Below, one piece after another: positions 1-11,700 of a DNA stretch of 17,645 nucleotides (position 1 is its first letter; each line of letters starts with the position of its first letter). Position numbers and translations under genes: made by a program. The notes beneath the pieces are model-generated. The model had not been told where the DNA came from, ran no database searches, and was given only the letters and a program-made list of their open reading frames with translations. Origin of the DNA: Gryganskiella cystojenkinii (lineage: Eukaryota; Mortierellomycota; Mortierellomycetes; Mortierellales; Mortierellaceae); contig JAAAIG010000764.1 in assembly GCA_015852425.1 (NCBI GenBank), forward strand, positions 1 to 17,645. Reading direction: 5' to 3'.

Positions 1-242
1 CTTTTGTTCTCCTTTCGATTGCCATTGAACCCCTCCCTCCACAACCGTCAACACCCCTTCTTCCTTTTTTTAAGATCTTGTGCCTCCTCCTTCCTCTCAG
101 GCCACACATCTCTATTTTTCCCTAATATAGCTCACTCTTCCAAACCACATCCTGATTTGGTTCCCCTCGCTGTGAAAAGCCCTCATACAGCCTAAACAAT
201 CTTTTTCCATCCAGCTTCTTAGCCAGTTCGATTGCGCAGGAT
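1..242 (+). promoter_or_regulatory. 5' upstream region of gene A, pyrimidine-rich
   Basis: The first 130 bases are strongly C/T-rich on the + strand, with runs such as cctccttcctctc, and lead towards the ATG of gene A at 243. Fungal promoters often carry such CT tracts just upstream of the transcription start, and a longer one precedes gene B. No TATA box or other specific element can be assigned with confidence. The 63-codon open frame at 4-195 has no supporting protein features and is not called as a gene. Confidence 0.35.
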
Positions 243-3200
243 ATGTCAAAAACTGAAAGTGAGGAGATCGTCGTGGCATCCTCTACCCTCTCGCCTGGCG
301 GTGGCTCAGTCACAAACACGTCCACCAATGATGAAAATGGAGATATCAAGGAAGCAATTGCTGATGAACCAAAGGTCGTCAGCGAAGAAGTCCTCAAATG
401 GAGAGAGTACATTAAATCAACAGAACGACCTGAAGGTAATAACGGGGAAGAAAAAAAGAGGTGCAGTAGTGAAAAAGAGGAAGGACGAGATATCAATTAA
501 CAACGTTGTAGAGGCCGAAAGGCAGATCGAAAACGTGTTCCCCGCCTAAACAGTTCACAAACAATTTTTTTTTTTTTTACAAAAGTTACCCGTCGATGGT
601 ACCTGGAATGGTCTTCAGAAGACTCTCAAGCGTTTGGATCCATCACGCCCATCAAACCATTGACCGTCCGTGTCGGAGTCCCGACGCAGTGGATGGTAAA
701 TAATACTCTTCTTTCTTTTAAGGTTCTCACAGTCAGTCCTTTGGAGACTGTAACGGAAAAAGCGTCAAGCTGAACTCCTGCTTTTTTCCTTTTTCTACTC
801 AAAACAGGTTGTACTAGATCCCGCGGAAATCGAGGCCTCAGAAGGATCTCCAGGTGCACCTGTTGTCCCGACTGGATGGTACTCTATCACTTGTTGCGTA
901 TCGCTCAAAAAGTTAGATCTCGACTCGATCTCTAAGATCACGTTTCAAACCGAGCGGTTGGACAATGAATACAACATTCTTATTCGGGTAAGTCTTTATT
1001 CTCCGATTTGTTCCCGAGCACTCGTCGTTGAGTTTCAACAGTCCCTTCCAGCAAATCTGAAGTTGACAGGGCTACTATTTCTCATTTGCTTTAGCCCGTC
1101 GATCATATCACCATTCTCAGAGGAGACAGGATCGCCGCCTTACAGGAGTGGAGAGACAATGAGTATGCGCTGTTCCGGTTCCACAACGAGATGCACCTCG
1201 ATTTTGATGGGTACCTGAGTTTGGATATCAGAGCCGAGGCCTCGGTTGAGTCGAGTCTTGAGATCCATTATATCGAGGTGACCCCTAGCGAGTACCTGCC
1301 ACCTACAAATGAAAATTGTAAGAAGATCAAAATCGCAGTTTGTTTACATACTCCTACCTTTGACTATTACCACTAACGCTGTTCCACTAATATTTCCTTG
1401 CAACACGTCCTTCTTAGATAAGATTCTGTATGGCCAATATATCCCAGACCAAGTCATTCATCTGCCCCAACCAACTCGGAAGGAATCGAGTGAGGCTCGT
1501 CATATTCACGCCTACGACGTCTCCGATTCAGGACTTCATATGGCTACACTCTCGTTTACAAAAGGTCAAGCCTGTGTCGAGCTCTGGGATATCACTCCAT
1601 CAGCATCCCTAACATCATCGACAACTTCAGAGAAACAGGAAGAGTCCTCGCCCAACTTGGACGCCGATACAGGAGCCATCAAAACCCCACAAGCAATCAC
1701 CATCCCGGCCGCATGCTCCTATTTCGATTTCCCAGGCGTCGTGACAGAGTCCCTGGATGCGTATCGAACCACTCAACTGGCCGTTTCTTATTTTGGATCC
1801 AAGATTATGCTTTTTGGCAGTCAAAAAAACAAGGATTATGTGATTGAAACTAATCTCTTCCGATGCCGTCCTCGAGCACCCAAGGACCATAATGATCTCG
1901 CAAAGCCCTGGCACCTGGAACGGACAACTGATATTTGTGATGAACGGGATGAGCTCCAGGAGATTTACGGATGCGGTGTCTTTGTTGTCCTGGACAGGAA
2001 GAGCCCTGATGAGAAGGAGGAACGGTTCATCTTTTCAGACAGTTTGTCAGTCTCGATCTACGATACCTCAACGGAGCGCTGGTCGTTGATGCACAGGATT
2101 TCATTCACGACAGAACGCCATCTTTATAACGCCGAGAGTGTTGCGTACAGTTCCCAGGGTCGGTTCATTGCCTGGACTGGTCAAAAGGGCATTGTCTCAG
2201 TCTGGGATATCGAAACTGGTAAGGCGATCTCTCATATTGGCGTCGACGAAGACACATCCGAAGTCCAGGCGTGTATTTCGTCTGATGGATCCATGGTCTT
2301 GGTGTCCTCGGCTGGGTTCATTACGTTGTATCAAACGATGACTGGGATCAAATTGGGCATCTACAAGGAAGGGTTAGCACTCGGTAACTTTCAGGAGATG
2401 GCCTTTGGTCAGAGGTATTTTGGAATTCAGAACAGGGACCTGTCAACCGAGGAAGACGAGAACCAAGGAAGGGCGAACTGTGTCAGTGTCGTGTCAACTG
2501 CAAATATGCAGATCTTGAAGAACGTTTATCTCGATCCCATGTACGAATTCTTGCAGAAGGGGTTGCATCATAACCCCGTGATGGCATATGGTCAGGTAAG
2601 AAAAAATACCACAGCATTTTTTTTTGGCGGAGGAGTGGATTGAAAAAAATCTCAGTGCAATTTATATTTTTATTTATATATTTTTTAGGGCTCGGTGATG
2701 AACATTCTTCGTGCAGGGGACAAGTTTGTGCCAACCAACGAGGATGATTGTCCGGAAGACTGCCCCATGGAAGTCTGTGCGGATGCATTGTTGTACCCAA
2801 CATTTGTTGCCGAACACGAGTCTGATGATGGCGAAAAGTTCGACCTGAGTTGCAGTCCCATCCGATCTCGAGGCTCATTCATAATGCTCCTCAAAGTCTC
2901 GACCACCTCTTCCGAGGGCACGATCAATTCGATCACAATCCCGATCGGCAGTTATACAGCTCTCTACCGTTACTTTTTCCATGGGCCGACTGGAAAGTTG
3001 TTCCTCATGTGCGGTCTCTACGTCCATGTCTGGCAACTCTCTGCCGAAGATGAAAAAGTTGGCACGTTGGAGTCGATCCGGAAGATTATCGATGACACTG
3101 ACCGGGAAAACTTTTTGTGCGAGTCCAAGTTTGCGTACCCGAACTCGTGTGTCCATGGCAGGCGGATGACGGTCGATGTCCAGGACTTGGTCTGGTACGA

Positions 3201-6196
3201 CCTCAACACGAACGCCTCGATCCAACCACCCAAGAAACCGTCCGCGCTGTTGCTGACGCTCCCCAAGAATGAGGACGATGATATGCCCTACACGGAAGAG
3301 GAGCGTGTTCAACTCGGTTTGAGAGGTCTGATTGCACTTTATCTCGATGGCGACGTCTCCTGCAGGAGTGCGATTGTCGAGTTTTTAAAACCTCAGATCC
3401 GTCCTGTGTCGACGAACGAGACTTCGTGTATCATCGAATTGCTCAACCTTTGGACGCCCCAGACCAGAGAGTTCTTTGAGTTGATCCTGGTCGAGCTTTT
3501 ACGACAAGACCGCATCACCTGGATCCCCAACATTCAAGATGCACCCGACCAGGACCCACTCAGAATCATGCTCTCCAAGGCTCAGACGCAACCGTCCGCG
3601 AAACTGGCGACGGAGCTGATCATCGATTACTGTGTCACGCACGCGATCCAATCTCGAAATCTTGCGTTCCTGGCACCTGTCTACGCAAACATGAAACACA
3701 TTATGGAGCTGTACCCGGAAAATGCGATCCGGCAGCTGGCCCGAGTCGCGTATTTGCCAGTCCCACAACGAGAGTACATTCTCAACAACCATATCGTACA
3801 ACTTCCACCAGCGTCGAAATTACAGTTTTGGAGAAAGAGTCAGAAGCCGTTGAGCAAGATGTCGGACCCGATCATGCAGCTTCATTTCTCGGAGTCGAAA
3901 GAGGAACCGAAAAACGATGCGTTTACGCGAGAGGTGTTTATGGCCTCGTTCGATGCGCTGTGGTATTACAAGGATCGTACCGAGGCGACGATGGCCGAGA
4001 GTACAAGCAGCACTGTGGCCGACTTGAAACGTCAACGACCCCAGGCGAGTATGCCCCGTCTTCCTCGTCTTCATAGTAGTGAGAAGGGTGGAGGATCAGT
4101 AGCAGGGTACTCCGGGCTCGATTCTATAGGCGAAGAGAGCGAAAACGGGGTCGGGGAGGAGACTGCCGCGGTCGTGGTTGAGGAACCGGTCAAGGAGACG
4201 AATGGACTTAAGGCGTTGTATTATATGCTGGAAGGCATGTTCCATTTGCAGAAGCCTGCACATGTAGAATGCTATGACTTTAACCTGGAATATTTCGATA
4301 ACCCGGCGATTGCTGCCTTGGTCGCGTACAAATGGTAAGTGGGACATGGATAGTTTTTTTTTGTAAATCATTTGATGACCATGGCTCAGAGGGTACTCCA
4401 GTCTGCTGACATAATTTGTTCCGTTGGACTCTGTATCACTAACCAAACAATCAAAATTGTAATCGTGCGCTATTTTGGTTAGGAACACGATCGGATTCAA
4501 CTACTGGATGGTCCGCTTTGTGGGGCAATGTATCTTTTATGCGTTAGTCGTGATTGCTGCGTTGTTGCAGGTGTATTACCATGAACCCTCTCAGCTATTG
4601 GGACTCTTTATCGCGATCATTGTCATGTCCAGTACATTTGTCTGGCTCGAATTCCTTCAGGCGCTCCATAACTTCGTTCGCTACGAGCAGTGAGTTTTTT
4701 TTATGTGTGTGTGTTTTTTTTTGGGTAGTTTACGATTTTGAGCATGATTTTAACGAGTTCTTTTTGACCTCCATTAGTTCCCTATACAACGTCCTGGACG
4801 TGATTGCGTTCTCGTTACCATTGGCAGGCAGTATTGTCCAGGTATACAATATCCATTACAAGTTGCCCCAATCGCACAATATTCAGTTGATCAGTTTCTC
4901 GGTTCTGGCGGTAGCGATCCATTTGTTGTTTGAGCTCCGGATCAACAAGAGTGTGTGCAAATACGTGACAATTATTCAACAAGCGATTGTCGAGATCCGA
5001 GTCTTTTTCATCATTTTCGCCTGTGGTATCTTTGCGTTTGCAATCTCGGTACTGCACCTGACTAGGGGTTGTACGAATCAAGCCGACTGTCGGGTCGAAT
5101 GTGCCAATGAACCGACGAATTCGAAATGTACTGCATTCCCGAGGAACTTTTTCTATGCTGTGGCGGACACTTATTTCTTTATGGTAAGTTTTTTTTTTTT
5201 TTGGTATTATAATTGTTGCCGATCAGCTAATGAACTAAAAACAACCACATGTCCATTAACGATACACGTAGGGTGGAAAATACGACGCTGTGTCGAGCGA
5301 GTTTGCGGAGACGACCAACGTGGGATTCCAAATCATGATGATTGTTTTCTTCTTCTTCACCGTCATTTTGATGATGAACGTGTTGATTTGTAAGTTATTC
5401 TTGTCAAGGTTATTTCCTCTTTGTTCCATGCATGCTCCTGCGGTCACTGATATATCTTCCTCAAAAACCTCCCCCCCCCCTTTTCATTCTTCAAATAGCG
5501 CTCGTGAACGTCGCGTTCGATAAGGGAGGAGACAGCTGGCGATTGGTCTGGATCGAGTCCCGACTTCGTTACATCGAGTCCGCCGAGAACATGTCCTATC
5601 GTATCCCAGGGTTCCGTCAGACCTACAACTGTTTCCCGAACGTGATCTATTACACCGCTACGGACAAACAGGTCAGGGATTATCAAGAGAAATACGATAC
5701 GAGTTCCGCAGCCGAGACACGTCCTTGTGAGACAGATCCCGAGATTTTTACAGGCTGGGGACGTGATACTGGCGAGGACCAGAGGGAAATTGAGGAGGAG
5801 AGAAAGAGTGCAGGCGTCGAAGAGACGGCTGCGGCTGCGGTTCAGAAATCCAAGGCTGAACAGGAGGCCGATGCCGACGACGAAGCAGCAGAATGGGGAG
5901 AAGGAGAGGGAGACGACTCGGCAGAAGGAGAAGGAAAAGGAGACGCAGAAGGAGGGGAGGGCGGTTCATCCAAGGGCGAAAAGAAGATTCTGGAGGAAGA
6001 GAAGAAGGTCGAGGCTGAAATCGAGGCACAAGAGGTCGAGAACAAGAGCATGATTGTCGAACTCAAGTCGGAGGTTCTGCAATTGAAGCGTCAGCTCACG
6101 GAGCAACAACGGTTGGCGCATAGTCAGTTTATCGAGTTAAAGGAGTTGTTGTTATTGCAGCAGGCGACGCGTCCAGGCACTATCCTGGGAGAGTAA
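243..6196 (+). CDS. Gene A: WD40-propeller / TRP-like six-TM ion channel protein (10 exons)
   Basis: Exons inferred by reading frame, splice signals and alignment to gene B: 243-435, 586-695, 808-987, 1095-1317, 1418-2595, 2689-4334, 4483-4689, 4778-5183, 5272-5389, 5499-6196; 4959 bp, 1652 aa. Residues 1-101 are variable apart from SEEVLKWRE. About 102-235 are beta-rich. About 236-700 look like a degenerate WD40 propeller (VELWDI, VSVWDIETGK blades). A helical region fills much of exon 6. The channel has S1 ~1187-1207, S2 ~1215-1236, S3 ~1250-1270, S4 ~1282-1300 with few basic residues, S5 ~1319-1340, pore helix and filter ~1366-1386 (TYFFMGGKYD) and S6 ~1400-1427 (MMNVLISLVNVAF). W1434-E1447 resembles a TRP box. 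An acidic tail then leads to a coiled coil at ~1601-1640. Low S4 charge and the S6/TRP-box pattern favour a TRP-like cation channel over a voltage-gated one. Membrane, ion and stimulus are inference. The 243 start is the first ATG that splices in frame. Confidence 0.85.
1418..2595 (+). other. Gene A WD40-like propeller exon (exon 5)
   Basis: This exon encodes repeated blade-like units: a D-S/D-S-G-L turn followed by ATLSFTKG and VELWDI, then ERFIFSDSLSVSIYD, a GRFIAWTGQKG-IVSVWDI unit, and SSDGSMVLVSSAGFITLYQ. Alternating hydrophobic residues, the conserved small-residue turns and WD dipeptides are the usual WD40 signature. The blades are irregular, so profile scores may be low. The same order is kept in gene B exon 5 (9981-11161). 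Propellers usually bind proteins or peptides, so this is the likely cytosolic sensing or docking part of the channel. Confidence 0.7.
4483..5389 (+). other. Gene A ion-channel membrane domain (exons 7-9)
   Basis: Exons 7, 8 and 9 encode S1-S2, S3-S5 plus the pore helix, and the post-filter loop plus S6. The exon 8/9 junction falls exactly inside the selectivity filter, between the M and the GG of FFMGG. The exon 9/10 junction falls inside S6 after NVLI. The extracellular turret between S5 and the pore helix is rich in cysteine (C1344, C1350, C1354, C1363). Gene B has a shorter turret with only two cysteines, so the extra pair may form a disulfide specific to A. Confidence 0.75.
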
Positions 6197-7362
6197 ATAA
6201 TTTTGAGACTTCGAGGAGCGCATGGACAAGCGCGTGGACAAGCGCGTGAACAAATGGACGTAGCATTATTATCATAAATACACTCTCCATAATTTTTTGT
6301 CTTGTGAACCTGCTGATTGGTTCTTGACGTGGCATGGCATAGTTGTGCAAAAACACGATAGGAAAAAAAAGACAAATGGGAACACAGATAATAAGTACGT
6401 ATGCATGTTCTGCGCGAGATGGAGAACGATCGGGCGGGCAAAACAAGGAAACAAACAAAGAAAATCCGTCCCTGTGACCCAACAAGTTCCTTAAAACAAC
6501 CAACAATGCAAACAAAGAAGTGCTTCTCAGCTTTTTTTATTTTTTTCTTCCTCGGAGAATCGACCCCATCTCTCTTTTTTTAGGCGTTTCAGTTAAAAAG
6601 GTAAAAGAAACAACGCTTACCTCATACTCAGGTAAATATTCCCTCATTCCCCCTCTCCTCCATCCTTCAAGCGGCCCCCACTATTCTGTTACAACAATAA
6701 TTAAAGGGACAATACGCATTAAGATCTATCACGGAGATCGATAAAATTGTTGATGCCTCGTATTCGATTCAGTCTCGGAAAGCAACAGAAACATCACCTC
6801 AGCACAGCAGCACTTTGACACCGCCAACATGGACGACCGAACATCAGATCCACAAGGAGGCTATTCTTACTACTGCAGCTGTAGATCATGTCGCTGAGGA
6901 TAGACCCGCGTTCCGGGGTGTAACCCAGTCAAAAGGAGTTTTATCCTTGCAAGCTCGTTTTCTACTTTGTTTCTTGCTGTTCGTAGTACAACCATCGTGG
7001 TCGTTAGCTAATAAACTAGATCCTCCACAAAATAATATTTCTCACGCAGCTACACGATAACGTGTCAAGTATCGACTCCTGGTCTGCATAGATACAGGTT
7101 GTAAACGCCATCGGCGATGTACAGTAGGAAGTGTGGGACTAGCGTTCCTAGCGGGTTGCTTTTGATCCTTCGATGTCGACTCTTTCTCTCCTCCTTCATT
7201 AGAATTCGCCTCGGACGTGTGGCGACAGGTTGTTCAATTGCGTCAGTTTTATGTATCCTAAGGGGTCCGATTCCTTTGCGAGATTTCCTATTTAAAAAAG
7301 CATTTTGACAGAAAATCGTAACCTGATGTCGCGCGACTGGAGCTCCAGGACCGTTCGGGCAA
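6197..7362. other. Intergenic region after gene A
   Basis: This stretch holds the 3' flank of gene A, including a short 12-bp tandem repeat, and about 1.1 kb without a supportable gene. The frame at 6815-7060 has no ATG start, only a hydrophobic patch, and no recognised family. An ATG in good context at 6830 (ccaacATGG) opens only 22 codons. A brief match to the coiled-coil coding sequence near 7230 may be chance. I recognise no transposon ends or RNA genes here. Confidence 0.5.
6217..6252 (+). repeat. Three-copy 12-bp tandem repeat in the gene A 3' flank
   Basis: Three adjacent units of the form agcgcRtgRaca occur at 6217-6228, 6229-6240 and 6241-6252, each differing by one base from its neighbour. 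The repeat begins 21 bases after the gene A stop codon, so it probably lies in the 3' UTR. No copy is seen after gene B. Function unknown. Confidence 0.85.
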
Positions 7363-7892
7363 TTAATATAGCAAGTAGCTATTAAAGAGCACCAAAAGAT
7401 ATCCTTTGAGATCGTTGAGGAAGGGGCGACGGGTGATTAAATATCTCGTTGCCTGACAGGTTCCAAAATCTTCAAGGGGTGCGCTAGAGATTGTGGCTAG
7501 GAATAGATCGAGACAGGAGGAGGCTGTCACAGTGACCAAAAACGCAGTGGACCCATCTGTCAAACCATCCGTCAGAGAGGAAACGACCAGGCCGGAGCAG
7601 ACCGTTCGTGAGCTGGACCCTTAATCGGCAAGTGCTCCGGACAACGCTACAGTGGAGACCGATCCAAAAGCGTCACAACTAGACGAGGAGATCGGCAGTA
7701 AATTCATGATGCGTGAGCTCAAATCAAGTTCTACAATTGGAGCAACCTTCTACAATTGAAGCGACAGCTCACAGACCAACAATAACAGGCGAAAGAGCAG
7801 CAAAAAAGGCCCATGATCAGTTCATGGCGTTGAAGGAGATGTTGTCGATGTTGTAGCAAGCGACTCGTCTAGGAGCGGTACTCAGGAGTTAA
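7363..7892 (+). pseudogene. Relic D: decayed last exon of a WD40-channel paralog
   Basis: Only the C-terminal exon is recognisable. The frame starting at 7372 reads QVAIKEHQKI, matching QVKEYRKK of gene B. It continues into KIFKG-C-ARD-C-G with stop TAG at 7498, matching IFKGWARDSGEE with W and S both replaced by C. After an eroded acidic region, MMRELKS and LLQLKRQLTDQQ match the coiled coil, then a stop and a frameshift. AHDQFMALKEMLSML, a stop, and QATRLGAVLRS then align with the end of gene A (AHSQFIELKELLLLQQATRPG). The terminal TAA is at 7890-7892. The sequence tctacaattg is duplicated locally near 7730-7760. Multiple stops and frameshifts make it non-coding. Upstream exons of this copy were not found. 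Confidence 0.85.
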
Positions 7893-8700
7893 TTAATTTA
7901 AGAATGGCGAAAAAAAAGATAACATTAGCCCGAGTAAAAACTGTTCCCTCTTTTGCTTGATACATCTGCAGATCGTTAGATCGAAGAACTTAGCCTTGCG
8001 AAAGTCAGACGGACTCTGTGTAATCGTGCTGCATTGTTATCAAAGTGCACGCCGTTGTTTGTTGGTCGAAAAAAGTAATGACTGCCATTGGTCTAGAAAA
8101 AAAGAGAGAGTGAGCAGGAACGGTCTTCGAATAAGAAAAAAAAAGGAGAGGGAGGGAGGGCTTAGCCATGCAACGGGCGCTCTTCCGTGTTCCGAGAAAA
8201 AATATTACAAAATAATAGGTGCTGTATGTATTGTAGACTCCACCAGAATAATTCATAGACTTTTGAGCCAGGACGTTACACCAAGAAAGACACTATTCAA
8301 TAGGAGAGAAGTGGGTCCATGTTGTATTGAAAAGATCGACTCGGCTTGTTCTGGGTTCTACTCCCGCGGAGACACACCCCTGGACCATGCACCATGACTG
8401 CAAGGCACAAATCAAACAACTCCCGTTCTGTCGACGACAAAGCATGGCAGGTATTGCTCTCAATCTTGAGTCCTTTTATTTTTCACTTAGTTTCCTTATC
8501 CCTTCCTTTCTTTTCTTCCTTCCTTTTCCCTTCCTCTTCCCTTCCTTTCCTTTGCTTTCCTTTCCTTTTTTTTATTTTATTTGTTATTTTTTTAAAGTCG
8601 TAGCAACACTTTCAAAAAATAAGAAAAAAACACACTCAAGTCACATTCTTCTTTATATCATATCATCTCTTCTTTCCTGCGCAACGGTTATCAGGGATTA
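7893..8700. promoter_or_regulatory. Intergenic and upstream region of gene B
   Basis: This region runs from the end of relic D to the ATG of gene B and must contain the promoter and 5' UTR of B. It includes a long polypyrimidine tract, listed separately. Open frames at 7957-8397 and 8327-8701 show no domain, repeat or conservation with anything else in the window and are not called as genes. No tRNA or terminator is recognised. Confidence 0.45.
8470..8594 (+). promoter_or_regulatory. Long polypyrimidine (CT/T) tract upstream of gene B
   Basis: About 125 bases are almost purely pyrimidine on the + strand, with repeated ccttc/cttcc units followed by T-rich sequence, ending about 105 bp before the gene B ATG. 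Gene A is also preceded by a CT-rich stretch. CT blocks near transcription starts are common in fungal promoters, so a core-promoter role is plausible, but no initiation site can be read from sequence alone. Confidence 0.5.
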
Positions 8701-11700
8701 ATGTCGACCGCAGACGTCGTGCTGGCGTCGTCCTTGATCGCGATTCCAAATGTAACAATATCACCACAGGTCAACAATACGCCAACGCAGCTGAACATAC
8801 TAGAAGGAGAAAATAATGATGAACCTGCTGCGGCTGAGACGATCGAAGACCAAGCTATGGTGGTCAGCGAAGAGGTTCTCAAGTGGAGAGAACGCATGAA
8901 GTCATCTGAGAATGACAAAGGTAACTTCAGGGATCATTGTTGGATGAAACGGACATAAAAACGTTCAAATTATGATCCGCTAAAGCTGGGTTTCTCTTTC
9001 TTTTCACCCCGGGCGTCCTTTTCCACTCCTTGTTGATCATAGTAACTCGCCGTTGGTATCCCCGAAGGACGGATGAAACCGACGACATTCGGGGATATAA
9101 TTCACCAGATCGTCCATTGATCGTCGATAATTTCCCAAAAGAGGGAATTCCTGTAAGGAAGGCCGCCTGATAATCATCAAAAAGGAGAAAGAGACTCAGA
9201 GTCGGTTTGAAGATTCGAAATATAACGACTAAATGGGACCTAACGCGATGTTCTTACTATTTCCTGCGTGATTTTTTATTGTCTTTTTGCTCGATTTGCT
9301 CTTCATCAAAGATGTTTTTCTCGACGTCTGAAGAAGAGGCAGACGAGAACGAGCGGGTCCCGGGTCGGGCTGTCCCGACTGGGTGGTATACTGTCACCAT
9401 CTGTGTTTCTCTCAAGGGCCTGGATCCGGATTCGATCACATGGTTTGCTCTGTGGGCTGACCGATTGGAGGAGTCTGGAAGAACCGTTCCTTTGGTAAAG
9501 CACACATTAAAATATATTTTGCTCCATCATAGCAACATGTTTTGACGTGAAACATCCTCAAAAGCTAACGAATGCTGTCTCCATCATTTCGTTGTTTCTT
9601 TCCATATTCTAAACTTCATTCACGAGGTAGCCTTGCACCAGAGTATTTTATTTGGGAGATGATCTGCAACAACTAAAAGAGTTTAAAGATGACGAGTTTG
9701 CGCGACTTCGATTTCACAACGAGGTGCCCCTAGAACCCACCGGTCGAATCGTGTTGAATTTCAGGCAAGAAGGTACAGCTGCCACTACAATGATAGTTCA
9801 CTACGTGGAAGTCGCCCCACGGGAGTATCCACCTCCAAGCGAGTGTGACTGTAAGTGAGGGTTTGGCTGTTATTTGCTTTGGAAGGTTGTCGTTAAGTAC
9901 AGGTAGTGCGCCATATAGTGGAGATTTAGCCAACTAACGTCGCCACTTTCGTCTGCTTCCACGCCGGATTCTGTTTTAAGACAAGGTGCTTTATGGAGTC
10001 GATATCCCTGATCAAATCGTGAGCATCACTCAACCACACGAAAAGGAGTCGGGAATATCAGGAATCGAACGCCGTCATGTTCATGCCATGAATATTTCTG
10101 ACTCTGGAACAACTCTCGCCACGCTCTCATTCACAAAGGGACGGGCTTTTCTTGAGCTGTGGAACATTGATCCTGTGTCGCGAAAGGATACCTGCAAGCC
10201 GCTTCATGTGAAGGAAGAGAAAATCTCATCTACCCCATCGTCGTCAGAGACGACCACGGTGCCAGAACCAGAACATATTGTAAGCGCTTATGCGTGTGCA
10301 ACTTTCCCGTTTCCGACCCTGTTGACAGAATCAGTCGAAAACATTGGTGATACTGGGATTGCGACTTCATATTCCGGGTCCAAGGTCGTCATCATGAGCT
10401 CTCAGAGTATCAAAGACTTCTCGATCCCTTTTATGCTCTTCCAGTGTCCGAGTCAATCACCTAAGGACGCCGACCTCTCTGAACCTTGGCCTTTAAAACA
10501 AACCACTCGGATATGTGAAAGCAAAAGCGAACTTCAAGGAGCCTATGGAAGAGGACGCTTTAACATCTCGGACACGAACAGCCCTGACCAGAAGAACGAG
10601 CGGTTCATCTTCTCGGACGGTCTCTCCGTCTCGGTGTACGACGCATCTGAGGAGCGGTGGACGTTCATGCACAGGATCACGTTGACGTTGGAGGGTCGAC
10701 TACATAACGCTCGGAGTCTGATTTCATCAATCAAGAATCGATATATGGTCTGGACCGGTTACAAGGGTATAGCATCCGTTTGGAATGTTGAGACAGGCAA
10801 GCCCATTTCCCACATTGGCATCGATGAAGGCGATGCCGAAGTACACTCAAGGGTCTCGACTGATGGGTCAATGGTCCTTGTTGCCTCCAAAGGGGCAGTT
10901 TCCTTGTACCAGACACTGACAGGGATCAGGTTGGGTACTTACAAGGAAGGATTGACTATGGTCAATACCGATTTGTTGAGGTTCACAGATAATTATATCG
11001 CAATCCTGGATGACACGGACCCGACGAAGATGTGGGCCAAATCGTATCATACCATCCTTTCAGCATCCGACATGTCAGTTAAGAAGAATGTTGCCGTTCC
11101 TAATGGATATGCGCAATTTCAGATGGGACTCGGCGAGAACGTTGCCGCAGGTTATTGTCAGGTAAGGATTTGGTCCGCGGCGGTTTCTTTCTTAACAATG
11201 GTGATCCATTGTTTATGGGAAAGTCAAAAGGAACATATTTATCACACCTCTATTATTTTTTTTTCGCTGATTTAGGGATCCGTTGTGTCTCTGAAACGAT
11301 TTGGGGAAGATTTCGCACTCCCTGTCGAGTCTCCGTGCGGAAATGACTGCCCCATGGAACCCTGTCACATTTGGACGGTGTACATAGACACCGAACGTCG
11401 CGCCACAACGTCTTCTGGAGAGAGCTTCGAATTTCATGGCGAGGTTGCGATCGTGCAAGGTATCCGATGGGCAGTCCTTAGGGTCACACCGACATCCACC
11501 GCTGACAGCAAGGAAGATTTTGCAGCCGACATCGTGATCCCAATTGGCCCTCTTTTTTTCGGTTACCAGTACCTCTTTCATGAGTCTTCGTCCAAGCTGA
11601 TTATCGTCTCGGGTGTCTATATCCAAGTCTGGACTCTCTCTGAAGATGACACCAATATCGGAATTCTGGAATCGATTCGCAAGGTTGTTGATGACCATGA

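Noticed and set aside
243..500. Reading exon 1 of gene A straight through to the stop at 498-500
   Set aside because: The same position in gene B has a matching phase-1 GTAA donor, and exon 2 of both genes resumes with V-T-R-R-W-Y, so the read-through tail is intronic.
6815..7060. 81-codon open frame with a hydrophobic stretch
   Set aside because: No ATG in frame, no recognised family, and no partner exons with convincing splice sites.
7215..7250. Short match (ggttgttcaattg) to the coiled-coil coding part of gene B
   Set aside because: Only 13 bases match exactly and the surrounding sequence does not align well; it may be part of a deeper relic but is too short to call.
8340..8375. tRNA T-arm-like sequence gggttctactccc
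   Set aside because: The loop does not fit TTCRANY, and no D-arm, anticodon stem or acceptor stem can be formed around it.
8327..8701. 124-codon open frame upstream of gene B
   Set aside because: Most of it is the translated polypyrimidine tract (Phe/Leu/Ser/Pro), with no conservation or domain.
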